Shown: positions 46,567-58,670, counted from the stretch's first letter. The stretch is 64,000 nt of DNA from Ganoderma boninense (GCA_002900995.3 CM035312.1:2167103-2231102), one strand, 5' to 3'. Program-made: numbers and translations. Notes: generated by a model not told the origin, from the sequence alone.

Positions 46567-48773
46567 AGCAGGGAGAAGTCGGGGTAATTGGGTGGTGCTG
46601 GTAATAGCGGTCGAGGGAATTAGTCGAACGATGTGGGACGATGCTGGCGCTGCATACTGTACTGACCTGTAGTACATATGTACTCCAAGGGTGCGACGTG
46701 AGAAAAGGATCGTGGGGCCAGAACAAGGCGACCTGGCTGGAGCGGAAGATTGCGGGGATAAGCAGAGCACCTGGAACCATTCACAGGAGACGCAATCAGC
46801 GACAGACAAACGTGAACACCAGGCGGCGCCCAATCACTCACTGAAGAAAGAAAGAATGCAGCAGTCCACTGCGCCGCCTAGGCCTCCGACATGCTCCAAC
46901 ATTAAGTAATACAGTAAGTATTGGCAACGATGTTGGTTGATGGCTCCACGCCGACATCTAGGGCTATTGCAACTGGAAAATCTATCGTTCAAGGTGCTGG
47001 TGGACATCGGAGAAAGTGAGACAGCGGAAGGCACGGAGCTGGCGTATTCAACTCCTCAAATACAGAGGCAACGACAGCCAGCTCTAGAATTCAGTTCGAA
47101 TTGAAGTCGAACGATCGCGACCACGTATCCAAAGACTGACATGCACCTCGGAAATAAGGTTCCGGGCCTCCCATTCAGCCAGGTCAAGATCTGAAAGGCG
47201 CTGCTTTCCTCGCTTGTCCCGGACAAAGCACACAGGTGTGTTTTCGGGTAACCGCGTGACCAGGGCAGAAGAACAGCTTGGAGACAGTGTGGGATCCATG
47301 GGTCTCAAGGCTCTCCGGCTTGCTCCAGGCTCCAGAGTTACACAGTACACCGTCTGATGCTGGGGCACTGGGAGCCAGGACGGCGCTTTCTAAGTTAAAT
47401 TATCGAAGCCACCGTAAGAGTGGGCAAGACACGTTACCACTTACAAAGAACAAAGGACAGGCATCGCAAGGATGCGCAAGGAACTCAAAGGAGCTATAGT
47501 AACCTCTTTGGCATCGAAGGTTTAGACCTTCATGGAACGACGGTTCCTGAGCAACAACAGTCCTGAAAAGCATGGGGGCAGGCATAATTCTCAGCTCGTG
47601 AGTGAACTCAAGCGTAGTCGGTTGTGGAAGGGACGAGTTGGAGTCTTGGAGTCTTGGAGAGACTCTAATCGACGGCGATAACGCAAAGATAAAGTGGTTT
47701 TCCTCAGATAAGCGCCAGAGCACATAGACGCCTAAAACCTGATGCCAGGCGGGGCCATACCTTACAGGCCCTACATCGCGGCCTCTGGCATCCTCTTCTG
47801 TTGAGATATCTGTGGAGAGAGGTTCATGTGAGAGAGGGGCAAATGAAGGTATCATATATTGCCGAAGGTAGACCGGACGCACCATTGGAAAGCTCTGGAA
47901 AGACTGTGTGTGCCAGATTCCCTGTGTCCTCGAAGCCAAGGATGACAATGCCACAGTACCTGCGGCCGAACTCCTGAGTTACAATCAAAACTTTGGATTA
48001 TGGTAATATATATGAAGGTTTTAGTGGCCCGCAAACGGGTTACGCCTGTGGGGTGTCATTCAAAATGCTTCCGAGTCAAGAGCGAAGTGCGAGCCTATTG
48101 GGCATGCTGGCAGCCTAACGGGGTTAACGAATCCTCACGCACACGAATGCGTTCTTGAATCTGGAATTAGAACTTGGTGCATTTCTATGGACGGATAGAA
48201 AGACTCGGACCGTGCCCCAATGGAAGATCTTTCATAGTGGTCATAAGTCGGCAGGACAAATGCTGACCTGAAGTGCCAACGGGCATTTTGTTCGCCAGAA
48301 AGAATGGCTGGAATAAATCTGAAGGTCGCGATATGTGATTCAAAAGAATACATACCGAAAGAGTGGTTGCGCCCGTTGTGGTCAAAGACAGACCAGGCCC
48401 CGAGTTCCACAGTTCGGCCGAGTCCGAGTCACTACGATGTGCGCTTCATCAAGCGCCCGTTCAAGCGCCTTGACAGCACACACTGACTGGAGACTCGTCA
48501 CCAGCTTCAAGTTGGACTCATCGGCCCCGGCATGTGCAAAGTTTGTCCGTCATGATCCTTGCTCGGGGAAAGAGACTCCGCGGACCATCGCTTCGAATTT
48601 GGGTTTCCGATCGCAAGTTCTTCACTGTACCCGTATCGAAATGGTAGGCCACTAACCCAGTACAGCTCGGTGCAGGCAATGTTAACGTTGTTCTGTCAGA
48701 AAGTCGTCACTGCGCTCCAGGCGGGGCCCTTCCGTATATCCGTCCCCCGCCATTGTCGCTCGCAGCAATATGC
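46567..48773. other. Long spacer before the PKS; possible unresolved minus-strand gene
   Basis: No SAT domain or other PKS part is visible on the plus strand. On the minus strand, several open pieces bordered by good splice signals exist: around 48440-48540 (LKLVTSLQSVCAVKALERAL type sequence), 48185-48410 and 47400-47954. They do not connect into a recognisable protein. This could be a decayed or unknown gene, or chance. Confidence 0.3.
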
Positions 48774-48780
48774 TATATAA
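48774..48780 (+). promoter_or_regulatory. TATA box of the PKS gene
   Basis: TATATAA lies 85 bp before the ATG at 48865. It supports a native start directly before the ketosynthase rather than loss of a 5' part by assembly. Confidence 0.5.
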
Positions 48781-48864
48781 CACCTTGGCCATTCCAGTGC
48801 GATCTTATGGGGTTAGGACCGTCGTCACTCATCGGGCGGTAGTTGAACCACGCTGGCACACACA

Positions 48865-51800
48865 ATGCCCACCTGTCCTCCTCGCCCTCGCAATCCTTCT
48901 CATCCGATTGCTGTCGTCGGAATGGCCGCCACCTTTCCCGGTGCGGCATGCGTCGATGACCTGTGGAATTTGTTGCAGAAAGGGACGAGTTCAGTCTCCG
49001 AGGTGCGCGGGCTCTAGTTATACACCCAGCCAGCTACCTGACAAATGAACGAATGGCTACAAGGTCCCTCCTGAACGGTTTGATCTTCTAGATCTTGCAA
49101 AGGACGCCGTTGGTCATACTGCCGAATCACACAAGCTCTACGGCAATTTTCTTGCACACCCCGACTCTTTCGACAACTCGTTCTTCCACGTATCCCCCCG
49201 CGAGGCGCAATCCATGGACCCTCAGCAGCGGCTCCTTTTGCAAGTCGCATACCGCGCCCTTGAGAACGCGGGCTATACTCCGGGTGCTACTCCCTCGTGG
49301 AGTCCAGAGACTTTTGGAACATACATAGGCGTCGCAACACACGACTACGAACATAATCTACGCAATAGCATCGGCGTTTATTATAGCACCGGTAAGTTTT
49401 TTGTCTCCATCTTCCTCAGTACGCTAATCGTCTATCCCACTCCTCCGCCAGGCACGTTACAGTCATTCTTAGCCGGCAAGATTGCGTTCGCATTCCGTTT
49501 TAGTGGGCCCACTCTTGTTCTCGACACGGCTTGCTCGTCTTCCATGGTTGCCCTACATCAAGCCTGTAGGGCGTTGCAAAACGGAGACTGTAACGCTGCA
49601 TTGGCCGGCGGGGTGAACGTCATCACTAGTCCCGAAGTCAGTCATATTGCGTTTCGACCGTGGCCTCGAGTACTTAGTTGCTTTCCTTCCAGATGCACGT
49701 AGGATTGTCTCAAGCACATTTCCTCAGCAGCACCGGCCAGTGTCGTCCGTGGGATGTATCTGCAGATGGGTACTGCCGCTCCGAGGGGTGTGGCCTGTTC
49801 GTGCTCAAGCGCTTGGACGACGCCCTCGCCGAGAACGACAGGATACTAGGCGTCATCCGAGGCATCGAAGTCAACCAATCGGGAAACGCTCATTCCATCA
49901 CCCACCCCCATGTCCCCACCCAGGTCGCGCTCTTTGAGAAACTCCTTACTGGCTCTGGCGTCCATCCCCACGAGATCACCGTCGTGGAATGTCACGGAAC
50001 CGGGACACAAGCGGGAGACCCCGCCGAGCTAGAAGCGATTCGCAAGGTTTTCGCCATTGGACGGGCCGCCGAAAATCCCCTCCACATCACGTCAGTCAAA
50101 GCGAACGTCGGGCATGCTGAAGCCGCGTCCGGTGCCGCTAGCTTGGCGAAGCTCATCCTGATGTTCCGCGAGAAGACTATCCCGCGCCACCCGTCGCTCG
50201 TACAACTCAACCCCCGCATTCCTGACCTTGGCATAGACAACGTTCGGATAGACACTGTCAACGTTCCCTGGAACTTTGATGGCACTCGAATGGCGCTGCT
50301 TAACAACTTCGGAGCATCTGGCTCGAATGCAGCGCTTATCCTCGAAGAATACGTGGCTCCTCCGAGGTCTGAAGATGTCCCACTAAGTACTGGACTCGTG
50401 GCTGGGATAGCCTGCGAGACCGCCGTCGCCGCCGAGAAGCTTCGAGCTGCATACGTGGCTTATCTGAAAAGCTCCCACGAAGGCTCCGCCTCCTTGTGCG
50501 ACTTCGCATACTCTGCCACTGCAAGGAGGCAAATACACCGGTTTCGCATCTCCGCGGCCGGCACGTCGAAGGAGGAGATCATCCAAGGGCTCCGTTGCTC
50601 CCCCGTCACTGAAGTCCGCCTTGCCGACAACGTGGTGTTCTTGTTCTCGGGGCAAGGTTCGCAGTACACAGGGATGGGAGCTGAACTGTACAGCGAGTTG
50701 CCGTTCGTGTCTAGGATCGTGGACGAATGCGACCGGAAACTGACCGACTGGGGCTTCGATACCATCCTCAATGTCTTCCGCATGGCCTCGCCATCTCAAC
50801 AGCCTCATGGGTCTTCAAGCTTGCAGACACAGCAAACAGCACTGTTCGTTTTAGAGCACGCTCTAGCCCAGCTTTGGACTTCGTGGGGAGTTCGTCCTGC
50901 AGCCGTGATGGGACACTGGTACGCCTCATGATGGCTTATCGCAATTATTGACTGAGGGGGAATACAGCTTCGGAGAATTTGTGGCAGTTGGTAGTTGCAG
51001 AGGTCCTGACCCTGGATGATGCGCTGAAGCTTGTCGCAACTCGTGCGCGACTCATCTCAGAAAAGTGCTCCCTAGGAGAATCGAACATGGTGTCTGTACG
51101 GGCGTCTGTGGAACAAATAAGGCCGCTGCTCGTCGGGACTCCCGGTCTGGGGATTTGTTGTTTTAATGGGTACGCCGTTAGAAATTTCACCAAGTTGCGC
51201 TCCGAGATTCTGACACAGGCTGCGACAGCGCATCGTATCAGACCATAGGCGGCCCGATCGACCAACTGCAAGTGTTCGAACAGGCGTGTGCGGAGCGCAG
51301 GTTCCACTGCACGCGACTTGACATACCATTCGCCTACCATTCCAAAACGATGGACCCTGCCTTGGATGGCCTTCGCGAGGCTGGTAAAGAAGCCGCCTTG
51401 GCCGCGCCGAAGATCCCCGTTCTCTCCAATGTCGCTGGTGCCATGGTTCTACCTGGAGACCAGAGTGTGTACGTCTCAGACTACTTCTCTCGTCACTGCC
51501 GGGACCCGGCACGATTCGGTCCTGGAGTCGTCGACTTTCAGTCCTTCTTCGACATGTCGACGATCGCAGCATTCATCGAGATTGGGACCTAACCCTTCTA
51601 CCCTCTCCTTCCTACGCGGCATCCAAGAAGACGGTGCACCGATGCTCTTGCCATCGTTGCGCAAGAACACCCTTGCCTTCAACGTGTTGTGTGGCACGCT
51701 GGCGCAACTATACCGCACGTCTGTGCCGGTTAACTGGCGGAAGGTCTTTGCCGACCTCGCGCCGGAGGCGAGGTTAGTTGACTTGCCACCGCACCCGTTC

Positions 51801-54398
51801 GCGGATACTAGATTCTGGGTGCCGTACGAGAGACATGGATCATCGATGGCTGCGAAACCTCTTGCCGTATCTCCATCAGTTTCCTCTACCGCAGTTTCCT
51901 CTCTCGAGATCTCCTTCGACGATGTCGTGGACCTCATCCAAGGACATCGAGTCCTCGGGTTCCCTCTGTGCCCGGCTTCTGTGTACGTAGACCTCGCGCT
52001 TGCTGAGGCGCTGCGCGTATGTCGAGGACACACGCACTGGGGCAAGACGGATACCCTTGACCTTGTCGATATCTCGATGCCCTTGCCGCTGGTGCACGTC
52101 ACTGACCGCCAGATGAAACTGCTTGTACACGTCGACGTCAGTCCTTCTACCCACAAGCACGTTGGAGCCTTCAGGATATTGTCGACCTGTGTGGACAGGA
52201 GTGAGACCGTCTGTACAGGCTTCCTGAAGCAGATCTCCATGGAAACTCGGTCTTCGAAGTTCTTCTGTACACGTGCTGCCGTGGAGCGCGAGATACGTCG
52301 AATTGGAGATACGCCCTCCTGCCGAGGTGTTGAACTCGCGGACTGTCTACGACCTTCTCTTTCCCCAGGTGGTCGATTATGGGAGACAGTACCGCGCAAT
52401 CAAGACAATCACCGTCGATTCAGAGTCTTTCACTGCCTATGCCGTTTGCCACTTGCCCCAGAGGAAGGCCCCCGACGTGCGAGCACACTCCTCTGCGATC
52501 AACTCAATCTTTGTCGATAGCCTCTTCCACATCGCTGGATTTCTCGCGAACTTCACCTGCGGGATGAACGGTCAGGACATCTTCGTATGTTCTCAGGTCG
52601 ACAAGGTCAAAGTGCACCTCGACGTACGAATCCCTCGGCTCCGTACGGAGTTTATGCGTCCGCAGTGCACATGAAGGGACCCGTCATAGTTGTGGATGTC
52701 TTTGCGGTGGACACGCAAGGCCCTCGGCACGAAATCCTAGCCTGCTTGAAGAGGGCACATTTCCGCAAGGTTGCCGTATCCAGTTTCAGGAAGCTTCTAT
52801 CGCTCGCCTCAGGGCGGCTGTCCGACGATCCTGAAGGCCCTCCTGAGTGCCTGTCGAAGGGAGGCGGCCTTTCAGCTGCGAAGGAACCAGCATCCTTACA
52901 CGCAGAAATCGTTCGTATCATCTCCGAGACTTCCGACATCCCGTGTGCCGACATCCCTCCCGACGCGGAGCTATCGAAGCTGGGAATCAACTCCCTGATG
53001 ATCTGGGAGGTTGTCGCCGGTCTCCGCGCCCTCCTTCCAACCTCTGGCTACGCGATCGATGTGCATATGTTCGCGGGAGCGACGACAGTGGACGATCTCG
53101 TCCGCATCATTTCCGACCAACGTGGTCGCCGTGACGAAGTTCGGGCAGATTCGCTGCGGTTGGTCGCGTCGGACAGCCAGACCACTCTCTGCGAGATGCT
53201 CGATGACTCTGGGCCTGGTCGTACCGACGTAGTCCTGGATCACCGGGCTGAGCATTCGAGAACACGGCGGCACAATGCTACGGGGAGCCCCCGTGGACCT
53301 GAGGAGCCCTATCAGGAGTCGATCACGTCTATTGAAGTATATGGCCGCTTCACGGAGAGCTCTGGCAGCCAAGTTGAAGTCCAAAACAAGGTCGTATACA
53401 GCATCTGGCGACTACAGAGCCCGAAAGATTATCCTTGCACGGACAACCCGCAATCGGCAATGTTCGGACCCACGGAGGAGCCCTCGCGTTCGCTCGCGTC
53501 GCGCAAGAGTTCGACGCCTCTCATCCTTATCCACGACGGATCTGGATTGATTTCAGGCTACTCCAGGCTGGCGCCACTCGGGCTCGACGTATGGGCGATC
53601 AGGAACCACGATTTCTCTGCGACGCACGCCTTTTTAGCAGGTGGTCCTGGAAGCGAGCTCACGAGCCTAGCGCAAGGATACCTCCACCTGCTCACGACTG
53701 AGCTCCTCGGTCGCGAGTATGGCGAAGGCTGCGAATGCATTCTGGGTGGTCAGTACCGCAATGCTGAATCATAAGTGAAGCACTGACTGAGGTCTGTATC
53801 AGGCTGGTCCTTCGGCGGAGTTGTCGCCTACGAACTTGCGCGCCACCTTCCTGCGAAGGGTTTTCTAGTGAAGGGACTCATTTTAATCGACGCGCCTGCA
53901 CCACAGTGTGGTTCCCTGCTTCCAGAAGCGCTCATCAGTAAGGTCATAGATCAAATTGGCGTGCCCGGTCGTACCGCGGAGCATTTGAAGGCGCAAATGA
54001 AGCGCGCATCCCGAGCCCTGGTAAATTATGGCCGCCCGACGTCGCAGTGGGGCATGGCCGTTCGGAATCCACCTGCCGTTTATCTGCGTTCAAGGGCAGG
54101 AATGGATATCGCGGCCTTCGAAGAGGTGTTGGATCCTCGTGAGCGCGCATTCCTGACAAAGGAGGATGACGAATGGACGATTCCTCAATGGGAGACGATA
54201 CTAGGGAAGAAGGTAGAAGTGTTGGATATCCCAGGAGATCATTTTGCAGTATTCGATGAGGAAAACGTGCGTTCTCGTCTGGTTCTCGTCTGGTCCTCTC
54301 GTGTCGGTGCCGGACTGACCGTGATGAGATGGCAGGTCGCGGTCGTGGCGGGGCAAATCAAGAAGGCGATACGAATTCTGCGATCGTCTTCGGCTTGA
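48865..54398 (+). CDS. Non-reducing polyketide synthase without SAT domain (KS-AT-PT-ACP-TE)
   Basis: Multidomain enzyme that builds an aromatic polyketide from malonyl units. The N-terminal [20 protein letters not shown] runs straight into the ketosynthase. KS (about 48.9-50.3 kb) has the active Cys in [15 protein letters not shown], plus [12 protein letters not shown] and [16 protein letters not shown] (50.6-51.6 kb) has [14 protein letters not shown], a spliced GH-x-FGEF nucleophile elbow and [11 protein letters not shown]. The product-template domain (51.9-52.7 kb) has its His in [19 protein letters not shown]. One ACP (52.9-53.1 kb) has the pantetheine Ser in [13 protein letters not shown] disordered linker leads to the thioesterase (53.5-54.4 kb) with [30 protein letters not shown] and the His in [11 protein letters not shown]. 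Introns are short (for example 50919-50967, and one splitting the GWSFGG motif). Four one-base frame breaks are visible, near 50986, 51586, 52314 and 52628. No reducing domains. The product is likely a small tetraketide-type or naphthalene-type aromatic but cannot be named. Confidence 0.9.
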
Positions 54399-55602
54399 AC
54401 CTCCCGCACCGTTTCGCATTCTGGCATCCAGACTCGGCTCTATCCGCCAAATACCTTGCCTATTTTGCCAGCTATTTGTTGTTCTCCGATGATATGGATA
54501 AACCTTATGTCTAGCGACGTTAAGTTCATTCCGGATCTTAGTGTTCTCAACGCCAATGAAAGAAGGCCGGTCATGTTTTCAGTCGAATGACAACTCACCG
54601 GTCGAGGACGGAATGTGAACGTAAACGAAAGGTGCGTTGTGGATGATCTTGTTTTTATGTTATACTCAGAGAAGCTAGTTGCGAAGCTCGCCATAGGAAT
54701 ATACGGCCCTAATGCTGAGCAGCTGCAGCTCTTGTGCACCTTGAGAAAATTCCGTCTGGTTTGCACGGCATGTGCAATCGTTGAGGTGAGTCTGAGTTGA
54801 GCCTGTCAAGCTGCTTTCCCGGCGGCAGAAGTGATGCTTTTCATCCTGTAAGTAACCACTTGAGCCTTAGGCCTTACCGCACGGCTTCCACCTTACTGGG
54901 TATGATGGAGATTTTCACCATGGCCCTGGGGCCTGTGACCGTTACGGTAAGGCCCGAGGTGGAGTGGGTCCAGTCGTCCGATCGTGCGGCGCCGGTGGGT
55001 AGGACATGCCAGGACATGTCATGCTGCGACGACGCCGATCGAACTTTAAATGTTTGAAACCCTAAGTCAGAGTTAATCGGCCCGTCCATTTCGTCATGAC
55101 TCGTCTCCGTTGGGCAGATTTCCGCGGTGATCGGCGAGCATCTTACTTTCTGTTCTGTTTGCATGTTCTTGCCATTTATGACCGTCCTCCATCCACGCAA
55201 CGAGGTCATTTATCGTCTGCCTTTGGAGGCAATCGCGCCATCGCAGTCATGACAGTTGGACGCAACTCTCTCGCCTGTAAGTACTTACGGGACTCGGAGG
55301 GAACTCGGCGACAGTTTAAGTCTTGATATGAGATCTCGGACACAGGCCGTTGGCCTTCCGAGGCTTGATTCCAATTACAATCACCCGCAGTGTAGGGTCA
55401 GTGTCTCGCCTTCTTTGGCGACTTCCAATCTTGCGACTAGCTTGGAGTTGACCCTCCCAACGTCATTTGCTTGACATGCCTCTTAATCCTGCCTCCGCTC
55501 TCCTCGCCCCCGTCTGTCCCTTTCCTGTCTGTGGTCAGCACGCATACCTCGCGCGGACCAACTTCTGTTCTGAATCGCCCACCGCTTCGAGTCTGCGACA
55601 AG
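54399..55602. other. Intergenic region, nothing recognised
   Basis: Terminator region of the PKS and upstream region of the DUF6534 gene. Short frames only. Confidence 0.5.
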
Positions 55603-57381
55603 ATGTCGACGTTCGTGCAGGACATGTGAGTGTACTTGTCTTCTTGACTCTTTGTTCATTATTTATTGATCACCGGCTTCAGCTATGGCCCAATGTTCAT
55701 CGGCGTGATGCTCAACACCCTGTTGTATGGGGTCATGTTCACTCAAACGTACCTGTATTTCAACATGTACAAAGAGTGAGTGTCCTTGTCATCGTATGTT
55801 CATTGTCTCTCCGTGTTGATCTAATGTCGCTAGTGACCGGACCTGGATAAAAGTTTTTGTGAGTCTCAATTCTTCTTTTTCTCTCGACGCACAGGATGGG
55901 CTTACGATTTCGAATTTCGCAACCAGGTATTGACCTTATTCGCGCTCGACACCGTAAACACTGGGTTCGGAATTGCATTCATGTACGAGCCCCTGATCAA
56001 CAAATTTGGTAAGTATCGTTCAAGCTTCAAGTTACTATGTTTCGTATTGAACGAAATGATGCCCGCTGGGTGGTAGGGGATCTCGAGGCGGTTATGACGG
56101 CCAATTGGAGTACGTCTCGACATTCCTTCGCTTATGACTCGGGGTGTTTGTAACGATATGTTGTTCTTCAGTGTTCATCACAGGTATGTGGAGATGTCGT
56201 CGGTATTGAATTCACTCTCTGAATCAAATCTCCCATGTTCGTCCAGACCCGATGATGACGGTGAGATCACAGCTTCCTAGTTATCAACGTTTTGATTGTC
56301 TGAGGCCTGCCTTAGGCGATTATTGCTGCTCTTGTACAAATTTTCTTCGCATGGCGTGTGAAGGTCTTGACATCGAATCGTATGACCGTGGCCATCATCT
56401 TACTTTGTTCCGTTACACAATTGGGTGCGTCGCATTTCTGTGGTTATCAATTCGAACACTGATTGACTCCACACCTTTCAGCTGGTGGGATAGGCTGCAC
56501 TGTCACTCTTGCAATAGTCCCCCACTTCTTCAGAGTCGACAAGTTCAGAATCCTTAGCATCATATGGCTCGCAGCAGCAGCCTTCGCTGACATAGCTATA
56601 TCCGCTGCACTCGTATGGCAACTGGTACGTTCACTCAGTCATCACGACCCTTGTTGATCTTGAGAGGCTTCGTTCCACCTCGAAGAGGAAACACAAAACG
56701 GGGATGACGGTTACAGACGAGATAATCGACAGAATTATTCGCTGTGAGTGGAAGGTCTTGGCTTTGTGTGGTGTTGTCTCTTTAACGCACTCCTGCTGAC
56801 CAACTCCATTTTCTTGCTGTTGACACAGTGACCGTCCAAACCGGTCTCCTTACCTCTCTTTTCGCAGTGCTGGGTCTCACCCTTTACTTAACTGTCGTAC
56901 GTGAGACAGTTCATTGCCCTCGCTTCGCCTGCCATCTCCATCGGACCCCTTTCGATGCTGATATCCTCTTTTCCAGCCTACTGGGTGGGACTTCATGTTC
57001 AACATGCCCCTTGCGAAGCTATATACGAATTCGCTCATGTCTTCTTTGAACTCCCGACGCACGTGGAGTGCTGGGAATAGCAGCGGTAGCGGATCCGTGG
57101 ACGCTCGCAGACAGAGGTCCAGGGCGGTCAACGTGAACGTCCTGCGTGGTGATGACAGGGGGCGGAATACTCGGGTTCGTGTCTTCCGCTGGCCATCTCT
57201 TCTTCCCCCAGCACTCTGCCTTTGTGTGTTCCGTTGGATAGAGTACTGATCGTGTTTAATGTGACAGATTGCCGAGCAGATTGTCATCGGCGTAGATTCG
57301 CACCAAACGCCTGACTTCGACAGCGTGAAAGACGGCCGTTATCAGCACAACTCGGTGTCGTTTGCCCCCGAATTCAACTGA
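55603..57381 (+). CDS. DUF6534-type seven-TM membrane protein
   Basis: Integral membrane protein of a large mushroom-specific family of unknown function. Starts MSTFVQDIYGPMFIGVMLNT; an intron after codon 7 rejoins in phase. The family signature is present: GVMFTQTYLYFNMYKDRTWI, then VFVLTLFALDTVNTGFGIAF and EPLINKFG. Further TM segments are AIIAALVQIFFAWRVKVLTS, VAIILLCSVTQLAGGIGCTV, RILSIIWLAAAAFADIAISA and VTVQTGLLTSLFAVLGLTLY. The C-terminal tail is cytoplasmic, Ser/Arg-rich, and ends VSFAPEFN with the stop at 57379-57381. About ten short introns. It lies 1.2 kb downstream of the PKS on the same strand; whether it belongs to that pathway is unknown. Confidence 0.85.
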
Positions 57382-57876
57382 GCCGACTAGCCGCCCGAGG
57401 TGACTTTCGTAGGACGCACACACGCACTTCCTATGGCCTATTCCCCCTTGTTATACGAACAGTTTATAACGTTTGGCAATCTACCTCTTACTTCCTCATG
57501 CGTCGGTAGAGCCTTGTCTTAGGTGTACCTTATGGTTGTGCCATACAATTGCTTGTTTAACCCTCCACAAGATCTTCCTTGCGCACCTATCCCGAGAGAA
57601 CGAATCGTGTATATCCGCGTCGCTATGCTTTACAAGGGTAGATGGACTTCCGGGGACAAAGTTACGAATCATACAGTCTACTGAACACCGGGGATACCGT
57701 GCCCTACCATGTACGCATTCAGGCTGTCAGCCAGGCGCCACGTCAAAGCAGCTGGTTATTACCACCGGTTTTAGCGGTGAATTCCTTGTTGAGAAGTCTC
57801 CAGCAGTGTCAGCGTTTTTGTCGCTCTGGCAGTGGTCGATGTTCATGTTCACGATCCATGTTAACCACCCGGTGAC

Positions 57877-58224
57877 CTAAACACACAGCAGCCGAAGACT
57901 CACGATGTTGACCCCAGCCTTCTGGCCAGCCGACTCGATGCCCTTGTCGAGCCAGTCCTGCTTCTGGCCAGTCTGCTGCTGCTGCCCCTGACTGCCCATG
58001 GAGGCCTGCGCGCCCTGCTGCCCCTGTCCCTCGTAGCCGCCAGCGACGCCCGAGCCTACGGCCCCGAAACCACCGCCCATATCGCCGCCCTGCGAACGCT
58101 GAACCTGGTCGTAGACGCTGCCAGTCTGACCTTGTTCGAAAGCTTCGGGCTGCGTGCCGCCGCCGGGGACTTGGGTGAATTGGGACTGCTTCCCGGTTCC
58201 AGAGGTGTTGAAGGGGTCGGACAT
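57877..58224 (-). CDS. Small Gln/Gly-rich protein sharing a module with the 8.3-kb repeat protein
   Basis: Starts MSDPFNTSGTGKQSQFTQVP at 58224. A Gly/Gln-rich disordered stretch follows (GQGQQGAQASMGSQGQQQQ), then QDWLDKGIESAGQKAGVNI, and the first exon ends at 57904 with donor GTGAGT directly after Asn-Ile. The repeat protein at 8.3 kb has NDWVDQGIKGAAAKAGYNI at the same place with a donor directly after it. In that gene the next exon begins with a DDSTANKIGDG-type segment. I could not find a matching exon here within 500 bp, so the 3' end is either elsewhere, degenerate, or the frame simply reads through to the stop at 57877. About 107 residues in the first exon. Possibly a stress or cell-surface-related protein; the function is not known. 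Confidence 0.65.
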   Translation of the reverse strand: MSDPFNTSGTGKQSQFTQVPGGGTQPEAFEQGQTGSVYDQVQRSQGGDMGGGFGAVGSGVAGGYEGQGQQGAQASMGSQGQQQQTGQKQDWLDKGIESAGQKAGVNIVSLRLLCV

Positions 58225-58312
58225 GGTGTGTGTTGTTATGAGTGCGCTAGTTGGATGGACAAGTTTAAGAAGAGCGAGTACTAGCAGGCGGCCCCTGCGT
58301 CGACCGAGGGTG

Positions 58313-58319
58313 TTATATA
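58313..58319 (-). promoter_or_regulatory. TATA box of the Gln/Gly-rich gene
   Basis: TATATAA on the minus strand about 90 bp upstream of the ATG at 58224, the same spacing as at the repeat-protein gene. Confidence 0.5.
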
Positions 58320-58670
58320 CTACAGAAACTGGCGGCTGACATCATCGTGGAGGCATGATGCCTCCTGATCGATATTGGGACCAGTAAATCGCTGCAGGAA
58401 CCATGACGTTCAGGGCTCCAAGCATTGTCAACAAATCGAGAGAGGGAGGCGAGGCGAGGCGAGGCGGCGGAAGGAGGATTAAGGAACACAGTTCTAGGTA
58501 GATATATATCGGACATATAAAAAAGGTAACTTAGAGGATTCAGATAATATTGACATAGTGTACTGGGATCGAATGTTCGCCATGCTTGAGACGCAAGATG
58601 CACTGAAGAGCCACTTTATCTTTCAGTCGTCGATAAAAAGATTTGGGAGGACGTGTCGCGGGTCCTCGGG

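Noticed and set aside
23630..54398. P450 and PKS as one biosynthetic cluster
   Set aside because: They are separated by 23 kb of housekeeping genes (Mcm10, Uba2, Kre6/Skn1, glycosyltransferase); nothing in the sequence links them.
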